From Nemophila menziesii (lineage: Eukaryota; Streptophyta; Magnoliopsida; Boraginales; Hydrophyllaceae), in assembly GCA_029959085.1 (NCBI GenBank), contig JARWIR010000039.1:4092001-4156000 (forward strand): a stretch of 64,000 nt of DNA, given 5' to 3'. Every line of letters starts with the position of its first letter. The stretch's first letter is position 1. The notes beneath the pieces were generated by a model that was not told the DNA's origin, did no database searches, and saw only the letters and a list, made by a program, of their open reading frames with translations. A program made the translations under genes and the position numbers. Positions 1 through 11,410 of this stretch are shown in pieces.

Positions 1-254
1 ACCATAAAATCAAAGCACATAAACAGAACATAAAACATGAATTCAAATCAAGTACCATAGTATCCCAAATCAAAATAGAAAAATTAGGGTTCATACATAT
101 ATGCTTAATCTCAAGCTAAAAGTAAATTAGTTCATACTAATAAAAGAAAAGAAAGAAATTACAAATTTAAAGGTTGAAGAAGACATGAATTGGTGTTCAG
201 CTCCTTCCAGACTTCTTCTCTTGTGTTGCAGCTTCCTCTTGGATTAAGGGTTGC
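1..254 (-). mobile_element. LTR C, right-hand part of its 3' (R-U5) half, cut by the window edge and by element A
   Basis: This stretch aligns by position with the R-U5 half of the family-B LTR at 14240-14500 (a 'ggttcat...ctcaag' block, then 'ttagctcat/ttagttcat', then a 'cttctccttc'-like block). It is therefore part of an LTR in minus orientation. It ends at GTTGC (250-254), the target duplication of element A, and resumes at 12978 after A. The left end lies outside the window, so I cannot tell whether C is a solo LTR or part of a longer element. Confidence 0.7.
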
Positions 255-1816
255 TGGTGGTCCTTTGTGTGTTCTAAAAATAATGCAATAAATAATCGAA
301 CTACAACCGCAAGTGTACGGTTGTCCCAAGTAGTATTTCTGATAAATCAGATTCGTTCCAAGGACGGAATGGTTGATCACAATGTTTAGCAAGTAGTGAT
401 TGATGCACTTACGAAAATAAAAGACAATAATATGTTTGTTTGGTTTTTGTTATAAAACTAATGAATGAAAGACAAATATTAAATTGCAAGTAAAAGCTAA
501 GACGCAAGTAAAATGATTTAAAACGCAATATGAGAAGTAGCACTTGAGAACGCAAGGATCCTCCCTATCCTATTTCTTAACTTATGTTGTTTAAGGGCTA
601 AATTAGTCAATTACAATGGTCGGGATTCTAATTTCCTTATACCCCCGTCAGGGTGGACTATAAGGCGATCCTAAAGTGTCACTAGTCCCGTCAGGGTAAA
701 TATGATCCACCGTTGGATGATTAAGTGTTATTACCTCATTGGCCCTAGGATTAGCTAAGCTCGTCAGAATCATTAACTTCTATCCTAGATTGAATAAATG
801 GTTCCGTATTTAAACCCTCCGTCAGGATGATCCAATTGCCACTAATTGGAATAGCCTAAATACTATTACCTGTTCCTAGTTCATGACGCTAAAAACAGTA
901 AATATTCATGATTTATCGAAAAGAGTAAAAGCCCTAATTTAGTTTAATTCAATAAAAACCCAAATTCAACATTCGTTAATTAATAAGAATTGGGATTCAC
1001 CCATTGTTTGTTCTCAAGCACTAAATAAAACTTAGCTCATATTAAAATGAAATACGAAATTAAAATTAAAGGAATTCATATTGTTTACAGAATTAAAAAG
1101 ATAAAAGAACCTAATTTCCGGAATCGGAATGACTACGAACGGAGATATAGACCCTCTCCAGCTCTTGTAGCTTCTTCTCCTTCCTTCAGTTGCTTCTCTC
1201 TGGTGTTTTTAATCTTGCAGAATGTGAATTGTATGTAAAATAGAAGTCAAGGGCTGATTTTATAGTTAGAAATTCGGACTTGGACCTAGGCTTTTAATTA
1301 AATGAAATATAAAAGGCCCAAGTCCACTAACTTAGCCCAAAATCCCGTAACTGCTGATATGCCTTCACTAAAACTGCTTTTCCCGATGCGTTACAACTCC
1401 GATTGACCTCATTCCAGTTGCTAAAGTTCCGTAACTCGATAAGGAATGATTTCTCTTCAAAGGTCAACAGCTAGATCCTCGCTTAAGCACCTCGAAATCA
1501 GCAATCTATGGCCTGGAAAATGGATTTTCAGCTCTAAAAATAATATCTTCGGGATTTCTTTTCAAGTCTTGACTCTATCTTTTGATCTTTGACTTTCTCG
1601 TTGGATTCCTCTTCTAGCTAACATCTAAAATCTGTAAATTATTCACTAAAAATACCAATATTACGCGCAAAAGCTTAATAAATGAAAAATGCTAGAAATA
1701 AAAGAGGAAAATCATATTATTGCATATTTAGTCCAAAAGTCTATCGAATTAATTAAATAAACACCAAAAATGATGTCTCCTAAGGGTCGAAAATAAGAAC
1801 ATTTAAGGAGACGTCA
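255..1816 (-). repeat. Element A 3' LTR
   Basis: The LTR is 1562 bp, starting TGGTGGTCC and ending GACGTCA on the plus strand. It matches 11411-12972 without visible indels. Differences seen by eye: ACTAC/ACCAC near 301, TTAAAA/TTATAA near 520, CTCG/CTCC near 1599, and GACG/GACA at the tip. The small ORF at 1047-1238 recurs unchanged in the other LTR (12203-12394) and is not credible as a gene. Confidence 0.95.
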
Positions 1817-1834
1817 AGACCCCCAACTCAAACC
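1817..1834 (-). other. Element A polypurine tract
   Basis: Read on the minus strand, GGTTTGAGTTGGGGGTCT directly precedes the 3' LTR, as expected for the plus-strand DNA primer. An inverted repeat CTTTGTCG-3 nt-CGACAAAG (1834-1852) abuts it. Confidence 0.85.
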
Positions 1835-3272
1835 TTTGTCGTCCCGACAAAGCAAAACAAAACAAAACAAGGGGTGGAAGTAAACGCAAGAACAAATAGA
1901 AGCTTAGCAAATAAACCTAAAGCAATTCTTAAGATAAATCTCATATAGCAAAACTTTAAGAACTAACATATACATACACTAATCATGCAAAATCAAACAT
2001 AAATAATCTCAATCATAAAATTAAAGTTGCAATGCTTGAAGGTTACACTTGTACTCATATCTGTATGATGGCTATAGGATGGTCATTAATCATAAATCGC
2101 TTTGAATGTTCCACCTAAATATTCCCTATCAACAGAAGTATAAATTCACTATGTATTTAAGAATTAAGAGGTCTTTATGGTTTTAATATTGGCTTAAGGA
2201 CGGTATGGATATATATTTGGTAAATTTGAAGTGAGCTTTTGGCTCTCTCCTCACTTACCATCCACATGTCCTCAAGCTTGAGTTACGCTCAAAAATGTTC
2301 TCACTCACCCATTTGACGCGCTAAAGTTGCGTCCCCAATGTCAACCCAAATAAATCTAAGATGATTCCCAAAAATATTCCACTTTGCCGATTTATTCAAT
2401 TTTTTTCTTTCTTTTTATTTTCTTTTTCATTTCTTTTTTGTACAAGATACCCATGACCATCATTTTGATGTGAAAAGTCATGTCTCTTATATTTTTTTTT
2501 TTTTTCTTTTTCAACTTTCGGCAAAGGGTTACAAAATAATCATATCATCTACATTTTTGTGCCTCAATACAAACACATATAGTCCCTTCCCAATGTAAAT
2601 TCCCAAAATGTGGACCCTCCACCCCAAACTCAAGCTCGAGACAAGTCTCAGGGTTGTGATTCAAGTGCGGGTCATTTGGTCATGCCTAATAATCTAAAGG
2701 ATAATGGGCTTATATCGTGGCTACAAAAGAAAGGCTTAAGGCTCAAAATTGGGCTAAGACGGATAAAATTATAATATTAGGGATAGCAAGCTAAAGGTTT
2801 CAAATGGCTAACAAAGAACTGCCCCTATCATTTTCCTAAGTACATAGCTTGTCTTTAGTTCATATCTAGGTGGATTCTCTACTAATTAAGATTTCACGTT
2901 CTACACACCAAACATATTCCTTAAGTACAAGCTTACTTCATTTGCATTGTTCATTAATTTTTCCTATCAATTACCTATGTTCGCATGCAATTGTAAGTGC
3001 GTTCTATATCAATCCCTAAAGTCCACTATTTACTATCATAGATTCATCAAAAGTATGCTTAAAGGGACATTTAAAATCTTCTATAGTCAAACGCAACTCC
3101 GAAAATTATTTTTATTGAAAGCAATTAAAACATATAACACATAAAAATTGGGATGAGGCAACGAACCCCACCCCAAACTCAAAAATGAGTCGTGTCCCCA
3201 CGACTCGAAAAGACTCAACGCAATAAAAATAAACTAAACTAACTAAAACGCGAAAGGGATAGAAAACGTACC
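1835..3272 (-). other. Element A 3' untranslated internal region
   Basis: No credible gene. The region is conserved with H (28754-30358) and, in opposite orientation, with E (20140-21613) and F. It holds a T/C-rich tract near 2398-2510, the hairpin GAGTCGTG-4 nt-CACGACTC at 3187-3206, and two extra polypurine-like tracts (ACCCCAAACTC on plus at 2621-2631 and 3170-3180). Its conservation in non-autonomous relatives suggests a cis-acting role; that is inference. Confidence 0.7.
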
Positions 3273-4604
3273 TTAACCAGCACGAGGCTGGTTATCGGTG
3301 TTGCGTCCACGAACTTTCTCCTGTGTAAGAATACCATAGGTGGCGTGTTGAATTGTGCTCACCCCCATTAACATGTTTCGGAGAAGTTCTAACTCTTTTG
3401 TAACGTATCCTAAAGACGCAATCATCTTCACTTGGTTCTCTTCTAACACCTTCACTTTAGCTTCCAACTCATCAGTTGTATGCATCTTCTTCTTTGGAGG
3501 AGCTCTAGGATTCCTTGTTGCTTTAACCACCTCATCATGAATATTCTTGATCAAAGTTAAACCCATGCTCTCACACACTACAACACGATCAATCTCTGCG
3601 TCTTTACGCGGAACCTTTGCGTCTAAACACAAAGTAGTGATGGTACAAGGAAATTTGAGATTTTGTTGTGAAGTAGGAATTTTAGCAAATTCCATGATGG
3701 TATCATATATCACACGAGCAACATCCATGGGTTTCTCCTCAATAATACATTTAATGAACAAAAGATGCTCCTTCTTCACTTCCGATATGTGTTTAACTCC
3801 GAAGAAGGTAGGGATTATGAAACGTGACCAAATCTTAGCACATGGTAGCAAGTTACTACTATACATCTGTCCAGGATATCTCTCTCCTTCGGGAATTGGG
3901 CGGGCCCCATCGATAGTCACTTTCCCCCAAAGGGATTCATAATCAAACGAAGGCTCTTTAAGAGATTCTTGAAACGGACATATTCCGGAAAACTCGGGTA
4001 ATTTTAAAGATTTACGAATAAGCTCAACGGAGAAAGGAACTACCTTTTTGCGAATAATAACAGCTTCTTTTGAGAAGGCGATTCCTTCATAAAAATCTCG
4101 CACCAAGGTAGGAATATACTCAAGCTTCCTTTCTCTCAATTCCTTCCAACCCAATTTATCACAAGTAACACCATAATCTTTATAAGCACTAGTCATAATA
4201 CCTTTAGGAAGATTCATCTCCTCTCCAAACTTCAAAAATTCAATTCGATCACGAACTTGAGTTTCCCAAGGAACGAAGACTCTCTTAGGCTTGTGAGCCC
4301 AAGCTTTCCTACGCGGAGCTTTCGGTTGTTGCACTGGTTCTTCGGGAATTACTAGTTCAGTTTCTTTAACCTCTTCTTCAACTTCTTCCTCACTTTCTTC
4401 ATCACTCTCATCAATTAACCTGCTCTTTTTCGGATTAGCCTTACTTGGATTTTCTTTTCGTTTCGGAGCAATTGGGTTTTGGATAGTCTTTTTGGATCGT
4501 GAATCCGGAATCTCAATTGCTTGGTCTGGGCTAGCTCCAACAGTGTTCCTGTTTCTTGGTATGTTTCTACGATAGTTACACATGGAATCGGTTCTGTTAG
4601 TCAT
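3273..4604 (-). CDS. Element A post-pol ORF, 'putative plant transposon protein' type (443 aa)
   Basis: This is a separate gene downstream of pol on the same strand, in the slot often called 'env-like' in Athila elements. Residues 1-110 are low-complexity and charged, with a lysine-rich stretch (PKRKENPSKANPKKS) that could be a nuclear signal and a long acidic run. The core (about 115-345) contains LVRDFYEGI, VIIRKKVVPFS and KSLKLPEFSG. The tail (about 375-415) is heptad-rich and coiled-coil-like. I see no signal peptide or membrane segment, so an envelope role is not supported. The fold looks like the family named putative plant transposon protein (PF20167), recalled rather than searched. 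The first Met, at 4604, lies just downstream of an ACCCCAAACTC tract (4613-4623). The frame is intact here and broken in H. A related protein is the only long ORF of the copia-type element G. Confidence 0.8.
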   Translation of the reverse strand: MTNRTDSMCNYRRNIPRNRNTVGASPDQAIEIPDSRSKKTIQNPIAPKRKENPSKANPKKSRLIDESDEESEEEVEEEVKETELVIPEEPVQQPKAPRRKAWAHKPKRVFVPWETQVRDRIEFLKFGEEMNLPKGIMTSAYKDYGVTCDKLGWKELRERKLEYIPTLVRDFYEGIAFSKEAVIIRKKVVPFSVELIRKSLKLPEFSGICPFQESLKEPSFDYESLWGKVTIDGARPIPEGERYPGQMYSSNLLPCAKIWSRFIIPTFFGVKHISEVKKEHLLFIKCIIEEKPMDVARVIYDTIMEFAKIPTSQQNLKFPCTITTLCLDAKVPRKDAEIDRVVVCESMGLTLIKNIHDEVVKATRNPRAPPKKKMHTTDELEAKVKVLEENQVKMIASLGYVTKELELLRNMLMGVSTIQHATYGILTQEKVRGRNTDNQPRAG

Positions 4605-4978
4605 CTCTTTTCACCCCAAACTCAAAACTTCAAATAGAGAAAAAGCTAGAGAAAAGCTTTGAAATTTGATGTTTTGAGGCTTAAAACTTGAAGGATTAGG
4701 TGGAATATGAGATGGGTTAAGGTTATTAGAGAGAGATTTGGAAAGAATTGGGTTTAATTCAAGGTTGTGAAGAGGAAATTCTTGGAGAAAAGGTGAAATT
4801 TGATGATGTTTTGGAGAAGCTATGAGTTGATTTTGTGTTTTTGTGATGATAGAAGGCTTGATTTGATGATTTTATAGCTGTTTGTTGATGATTTTCGGAG
4901 TAGGTGGAGGCAAGAATTCGGATTATAAGGTTTGGCTTGGAAAAGAGGCAAAAAAACTAGGTTTAATGAAGTCAAAAA
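4605..4978 (-). other. Element A spacer upstream of the post-pol ORF
   Basis: AT-rich leader of the post-pol ORF, conserved with H (31640-32000). Nothing coding is supported. Confidence 0.5.
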
Positions 4979-5430
4979 CCGCCTCTCGCAACAGCTGGCC
5001 GGCTAGCCGGCGGATTCGCCGGCATGCCGGGCGAGAGGGCGGCGGAAAAAATACTAAATTGGATTTTTTTTTACCTCAAAACGCAAGTATATTGCGTCGT
5101 CGCTGACGCAATGGTCAGGGAATTTAAAATCCTTGACCGGCTAGCCGGTGGATTCGCCGGTATGCCTGTGAAATCTCGATGGCGCATTTGATGACGCAGC
5201 AACCTTGCGTCGTCGCTGACGCAAGGACCAGAACATTCTTCCTCGTTGGCCGGCTAGCCGGTCAGTTGGCCGGTATGCCGGTGCTTTCTCGCTGGCGCGA
5301 ATGAAGACGCAGCGTTGCTGCGTTGTCGCTGACGCAGTGGTCAGGGAGTTGGGGTCTATCTGCTCGTTTGGCCGGTATGCCGGCCAGCTCGCCGGCTAGC
5401 CGGTCAAACCTGCTGTGGACTTCAATTTTT
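4979..5430. repeat. Palindrome-rich 113-bp tandem repeat block in element A
   Basis: Three units begin with TTGCGTCGTCGCTGACGCAA or a close variant at 5092, 5205 and 5318, a period of 113 bp. Each carries paired perfect or near-perfect palindromes, for example CCGGCTAGCCGG followed by CCGGCATGCCGG or CCGGTATGCCGG. Before the first unit lies the prototype pair GCCGGCTAGCCGGC (4998-5011) and CCGGCATGCCGG (5019-5030), enclosed by a further inverted repeat (4979-4988 with 5032-5042). The block is strikingly GC-rich for this window. A related, partly deleted copy lies in H. Confidence 0.9.
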
Positions 5431-5643
5431 CTCCGTTTTTCCCATCGTTTGACCCCAAACTTATGACCATTATACCCCTGAAATCATCAAAAACAAACAC
5501 CCTTCCTCATTTCTTAAAAATAAAACTAAAATAAACGAAAACTTTAACTAATTTTATACTACGGAAATTGAAATACTTAAACTAATATACAAGAAATTGG
5601 CTTTTGTTTAACGTCGTTAAGCTCGACGGGTTACCTCGTGCTT

Positions 5644-5916
5644 CTAAGGAGCTTCGAGGAGGTACATGACCTCTCCGGGATGTGGGTCGTTTGCACGATC
5701 GGTGTCTTCACCTCCATGATAAATTTTTAAACGATGACCGTTCACCATGAATGTACGGTTCTCAAGTGGATGTTCTATCTCTATAGCTCCATGAGGTGTA
5801 ACCTTGGTTACAATGTAAGGACCCGACCACTTCGATCTTAATTTCCCCGGATAATTACTAAACTTCGAATTATATTTCAACACTCTTTGTCCCACTACAA
5901 AGTTCTTCTCTCGAAT
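5644..5916 (-). pseudogene. Element A integrase C-terminal end of gag-pol
   Basis: Last segment of the A polyprotein, in the same frame as the integrase segment and cut from it by a TGA at 5917-5919. H has CGA at the same codon. The visible sequence [20 protein letters not shown] followed by RSKWSGPYIV is the typical beta-barrel C-terminal part of Ty3/gypsy integrases. No chromodomain follows, as expected for Athila. First Met at 5895. Confidence 0.85.
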
Positions 5917-7062
5917 TCAATTATCATGCCATCTTTTAGTATTTTCTTTATAAAGCTTAGCATTTTCATAAGCATGTAATCTAAATTCATCAAGCTCATT
6001 AAGTTTCATCATTCGTTTCTCACCAGCTAGTGTAGGATCTAAATTTAACTTTGCAATAGCCCAATAGGCACCCATTTCAAGTTCAAGAGGTAAGTGACAA
6101 GCCTTACCATAAACCATTCGATACGGAGAAGCACCTACTGGGGTTTTGAAAGCAGTTCGATATGCCCAAAGTGCATCATCTAATTTCATAGACCAATCTT
6201 TTCTTGTAGGGCCAACGGTTTTCTCTAAAATAGATTTTACCTCACGATTTGATACTTCGGCTTGACCATTGGCTTGTGGATGATAAGCGGTAGACACACG
6301 ATGTCTGACTCCATATTTCTCTAGAACAGTCTTCAAATACTTATTAACGAAATGAGTGCCTCCATCGCTAATAATCACCCTTGGAGTTCCATGTCTAGTG
6401 AAAATATGTGATTTTAAGAACTTAATCACCACTCTAGAATCATTGGTTGGTAAAGCCGCTGCTTCTACCCACTTAGACACGTAATCAACAGCTAATAAGA
6501 TGTAGAGGTTACCATTTGAAGGAACGAACGGACCCATAAAATCTATACCCCAAACATCAAATATTTCAACTTCTAATACATTATTACGTGGCATCTCATC
6601 CCTCTTGGATATGTTTCCGGTAAATTGGCATCTATTACATCTTTTAGTATATTCATGACAATCTTTTATAATAGAAGGCCAATAGAAACCAGATTGTAAT
6701 ACCTTAGCAGCAGTTCGATCTCCTTTGAAATGTCCACCGTAAGGTGAATCATGACACCCAGCTATAATCGCCTCAATTTCTTCCTTGGCTACACATCTTC
6801 TTACCATCTGATCAGCACACACTTTGTAGAGGAAAGGATCCTCCCAAAAGAACTGTCTTGCGCGGTGAGCTAATCTTTTTCGCTCTTGATAAGTTGAACC
6901 TTCGGGAAAGGAACCACTCACCACTAAATTTGCAATATCCGCATACCAAGGAGCTTCATAATCACGGACAACGAATAAATTCTCATCCGGAAAATCTTCT
7001 CTAACTGCTTCAGTACCATTATTCAACTCTGAACCTTCTAACCTCGATAGATGATCTGCAAC
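5917..7062 (-). pseudogene. Element A integrase segment of gag-pol
   Basis: Integrase joins the cDNA to the host chromosome. The open segment runs from a TAG at 7063-7065 to a TGA at 5917-5919; the first Met is at 7026. A zinc-binding region contains HDSPYGGH and later RCNRC. The catalytic DDE triad is visible as [18 protein letters not shown] and the glutamate in [11 protein letters not shown], at about residues 160, 217 and 253 from the first Met. All catalytic residues are present; only the flanking stops break the frame. H reads sense codons (CAG and CGA) at both stops, so these are single C-to-T nonsense changes rather than designed gene ends. Confidence 0.88.
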
Positions 7063-10000
7063 CTAATTCTCGCACCCTTTTCTATCCTTGATCTCTAAAT
7101 CAAACTCTTGAAGCAATAAAACCCATCTGATTAACCTTGGTTTAGCATCCTTCTTCTCCATAAGATATCGAATCGCTGAATGATCTGTATAGACAATAAC
7201 TTTCGCTCCAAGAAGATAAGAGCGAAATTTATCGAATGAATACACAACCGCTAGCAACTCCTTTTCTGTAACTGTATAATTAATCTGAGCACCATTAAAA
7301 GTTTTACTAGCATAATAAATCGAATGAAAAACTTTCTCTTTTCTTTGTCCTAATACAGCTCCCATACATAAATCACTCGCATCACACATAACCTCAAACG
7401 GTAAATTCCAATCTGGAGGCACTACTATAGGAGCAGAAATAAGTTTTTCTTTGATTGCTTTGAAAGCCGCTAAACAAGCTTCATCAAAAAGGAATTTGGA
7501 ATCCTTTTCAAGTACGTTGCATAACGGTTTCGCAATCTTAGAAAAATCTTTGATAAATCGCCTATAAAAGCCAGCATGGCCTAGAAAACTTCTTACCCCT
7601 TTAACAGAAACAGGAGGGGGAAGAGTTTTAATTACCTCAATCTTCGCTCTATCGACTTCCAATCCAACACTCGAAATTTTGTGACCCAGAACAATACCTT
7701 CGCGAACCATGAAATGACATTTCTCCCAGTTTAAAACCAAATCTGTTTCTTTGCATCTGATTAACACTTTCTCTAAATTATCTAAGCACTTATCAAAATC
7801 ATCACCGAATACAGAGAAATCATCCATAAACACTTCAAGAAAGTTATCGATCATATCCCAGAAGATGGCCATCATGCATCTTTGAAAGGTAGCAGGAGCA
7901 TTACACAACCCAAATGGCATTCTACGATATGCAAAAGTACCAAAGGGGCATGTAAATGTTGTTTTATGTTGATCTTCTGGAGCCACGTAAATTTGATTAT
8001 ACCCAGAATAACCATCCAAGAAGCAATAGTACTCTCTTCCGGCTAATTTGTCTAACATCTGATCTATGAAGGGCAAAGGGAAATGATCTTTTCTGGTGGC
8101 CTTGTTCAGCTTTCTATAGTCCATGCAAACTCTCCATCCAACTACCGTTCTTGAAGGAATCTCTTCATTTTTATCATTAAGAACTGTTGTCATTCCTCCC
8201 TTCTTCGGTACACACTGAACCGGACTCACCCATTCACTACTCGAAATGGGATAAATAATCCCCGCATCTAAAAGCTTGATCACCTCTTTCTTTACCACAT
8301 CCTTCATAGCGGGCATTAATCTTCTTTGACCTTCAACTGAGCGTGCGTTAACATCTTCAAGTATGATTTTATGTTGACAATAGGATGGACTAATGCCTTT
8401 GATGTCAGCAATTGTCCAACCTATTGCTTCTTTGTTTGCTCTTAACACACGCAACCGTTTATTTTCTTGAGGACCTGTTAAATTAGCTGAAACAATAACA
8501 GGTAGAGTTTCATTAGTACCTAAATACGCATACCTCAAGTGTGCTGGCAATGGTTTTTCTTCCAATTCCGGAGGAGATTCAATTGAAGGCTTCTTTTTAG
8601 GAACAATCTCCCCCGGTTCTCTCACAGGTTCATAGGCCGGACGCCTATACTTCGGATTTTCAGAATTTAGAGCTGCTATTGTTTCAGTAAGCTCTTCCAA
8701 CATCTCAGGTGAATCTAATGTTAAAGCAGCCTGCAAGATATCATCAAAATTTAAACAATTAAATACCTCTTGCGATGCTTGCTCTACTACATCCATTCTG
8801 AAGCAATCTTCCTGAGAATCTGGGAATTTCATAGCTCGAAATACGTTGAATATCACTACCTCATCTTGTATCCTCATTGTTAATTCGCCATTCTCTACAT
8901 CGATCAATGTTCTCCCTGTAGCTAGGAATGGTCTACCCAAAATAATGGGGACATTTCTATCTGCATTGTATTGAAGGATTACAAAATCAACAGGAAATAT
9001 AAGTGTACCTGCCTTAACTAGGACATCCTCAATGCGGCCTTCAGGATGAGCAAGAGATCTGTCCGCCATTTGCAAGACCATAGAAGTGGGTCTTGCGTTT
9101 CCAATTTTTAGCTTGCCAAAGATCGACTTGGGCATCAAATTGATGCTAGCTCCCAAGTCACATAGCGCCTTTCCTTTCCATTCCTCTCCAATTGATATAG
9201 GAATCGTGAAACTCCCTGGATCTACTAACTTCGGAGGTAATTTACTTTGACAAATCTCGCTACACTCTTCTGGAAGACCAATCATCTCGTTATCACAATA
9301 GGGCCTTTTGTTAGTGAGGGCCCTCTTCAAAAACTTCGTATACTTCGGAATATCTCGAATTGCCTCAAGTAACGGAATATTAATACTTATACCCTTCACT
9401 CTATTAAAGAATCGCTGAAAATCACCCAAATCACCCTTTTTCTGAACTCGCGATGGAAACGGTGGTGGAGGGCGATTAATCACCATATCATCTTTCTTTT
9501 TCGGAACTTCTCTTGGTCTCACTATTTCTTCAACCTCGCTATCTTTCTCTTTCTCTGTCTCCACCACTTCCTTTTCTTTTCTTGGTACTTCTTTCTCTTT
9601 CATAATGGGAAAAGGAGGGGGAGGAAGATTCTTACCACTTCTCAATGTAACAGCATTACAATCTTCGCGTTGCTTCGGATTCTCAGTATCGCTAGGAAGT
9701 TGCCCTTGTGGGTGCTGATTCAGCTGTTTATTAATTTGGCTTAGCTGATTCTGGAAAATCTTCATATTTGCTTCAGCTGCGTTCTGACGTTCTAAGGCTT
9801 GTGTTTGAAGAGCAATCAAATTTTCAACGGTTTTCTGAAGGGTAACTACTCCTTCTTGTGGATGAGCAGGCAAGGCTTTTTGGTTTAAAGTTTCATCGTA
9901 TGTATTCAGAGGAGCTTGCCTTTGTACATAATTTCCCTGATTCTGTCCTCCTTGATAATTGTTGTGTGGTCTTGGATTATAGTTGTTACCTTGGGGACGC

Positions 10001-10512
10001 GGCTGATACGCGTAGGTAGGATTGGCTGCCCCATTAGGATTTGAGTATTGAAACCCAGGATGGTTTCTGTTAGGCTGATATCCATTACCACTTGAATTGA
10101 AGTTACCTCTGTTGGACATGAACATCACAGATTCTTGGTTATTTGGACAACTTTCCTCATCATGATCATCTACCTGACAAATCGAACACATATAAACCTC
10201 TTGTGCAGCATGCACAGCTACCTTCTTACCCGAAAATCCTTCTTTCACAGCTAAAGTAAGCTGTTTTAATTGTTGCTCAATAGTACTCTGAATCTTGTTC
10301 TCAAACGTAGAAAATTTCTCTTCCATATCAACATTATTCACTCCCTTAACCGGTGCTCTTACTGAATTCCACCCAACTTCATTCTCGACTGTTCTCTCTA
10401 AGATAATTTTAGCATGAGCGGGTTGAACTTGAAGAAAACCTGCACCACATAGCGTATCCAACTTCTCTCTTGACTTCCCATCAAGGCCTCTATAAAAGAT
10501 CTTAAGCTGTTG
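7063..10512 (-). pseudogene. Element A gag C-terminus, protease, reverse transcriptase and RNase H segment
   Basis: This is the middle of the A polyprotein, between the TAA at 10513-10515 and the TAG at 7063-7065; the first Met is at 10461. In order, residues counted from that Met: the gag end; a CCHC zinc knuckle CSICQVDDHDEESC (about 91-105); a proline- and charge-rich linker; an aspartic protease with the LCDLGAS active site (about 434); a reverse transcriptase with FMDD in place of YMDD (about 878); and an RNase H with MCDASDLCMG and YTDHSA (to about 1095). All catalytic motifs look intact. Apart from the bounding stops no frameshift is visible. Confidence 0.92.
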
Positions 10513-11277
10513 TTATTCTGAATACCCATGATTGGGAACTTTTCGTAAACACATCTGAAATCTTGTCCAACTCTTACCCAAAGTTTCTTCATATTCTTGA
10601 CGGAAATGCGTCAATTCTAATTCAGCATCTAACCTCATGTTACTTGGATAATACCTGTCAAAGAACGCAATCTCTAATTGGTCCCAATTGGTGATCTTCG
10701 TAGGATCTTGCGTATCGTGCCATTCACTTGCTCCCTCAGTAACAAAGAACTTAAAAGCAGCAAAATACATCTGTTCTCTTGAAACCCCTTGTGTGATATA
10801 AGAATCACATATCTGTTTGAATTTCTGTACCGCCCTGAGAGGATCTTCTGCTGGTCTACCACGAAAATTACCAAAATTCTGGAACTGAGCTAACATACCC
10901 GAATCTGGACGAAAACGTGGAACATTAATATCTGGAGCACCTACTCCTATAGCTGGAGCACGGAATGGAACTTCTGGAGGACCATTAGTAAACCACGGAT
11001 CATGATTCATCACTATCTGGACTGGAGGATTGGGATTTAGTGGTTGAACTGGAGGAATAACGCCCGGAGCTAAAGGTTGGCCATTTGCATCTAGCTGGCC
11101 TTGTCCATTATTCTGTTGATTATTTTGAAGATTGATGTATGCTATTCTGTCACTTAACTCTTCTACCTCTAAAGCTTCTCGTTCTCTTCTTCTCTTGTTC
11201 GCAAGTCTGATCAACGATTCTGGATTACTAAGGATCGGAGGTGTTGGCTCTAGATCCTTGAATAGCCTTCTTCGCAT
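10513..11277 (-). pseudogene. Element A Gag N-terminal and capsid segment
   Basis: Gag builds the virus-like particle. The first Met at 11277 follows a pyrimidine-rich leader ending TTTTCAG about 17-20 bp upstream, which resembles a splice acceptor. The basic N-terminus is followed by a Q/N/P-rich linker and a Retrotrans_gag-type capsid with AVQKFKQICDSYITQGVS and WHDTQDPTKITNWDQLE. The segment stops at TAA (10513-10515), where H reads CAA in the run of glutamines SEQQQLK. It is in the same frame as the rest of pol, so the intact form would be one polyprotein of about 1877 aa from 11277 to 5644. Confidence 0.88.
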
Positions 11278-11386
11278 ACACCAAGCCTAAAAACCTGAAA
11301 AGAAACTAAACAAAAAGCGTAAAACTGGTAAAATAAAATAAATGCACTTATCACTAAAGGATAAACACCGTGGTCACACGCTACCG

Positions 11387-11404
11387 TCCCCGGCAGCGGC
11401 GCCA
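11387..11404 (-). other. Element A primer-binding site (tRNA-Asp type)
   Basis: On the minus strand, TGGCGCCGCTGCCGGGGA lies 6 nt inside the 5' LTR. It matches the Athila-type primer site complementary to the 3' end of plant tRNA-Asp (recalled). Confidence 0.85.
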
Positions 11405-11410
11405 AAAACT

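Noticed and set aside
1047..1238. 63-aa ORF repeated at 12203-12394
   Set aside because: It lies in both LTRs of A, so the repetition is due to LTR identity. No family features.
3547..3942. 131-aa plus-strand ORF
   Set aside because: Antisense shadow of the 443-aa post-pol ORF of A.
4979..5430. Possible CRISPR-like array (regular palindromic repeats)
   Set aside because: The genome is a plant. The repeats are direct 113-bp units without unique spacers and lie inside a retrotransposon.
10513..10515. Programmed stop-codon readthrough between gag and pol in A
   Set aside because: The related element H reads CAA at this codon and A has two more similar stops in pol, so simple nonsense mutation is the better explanation.
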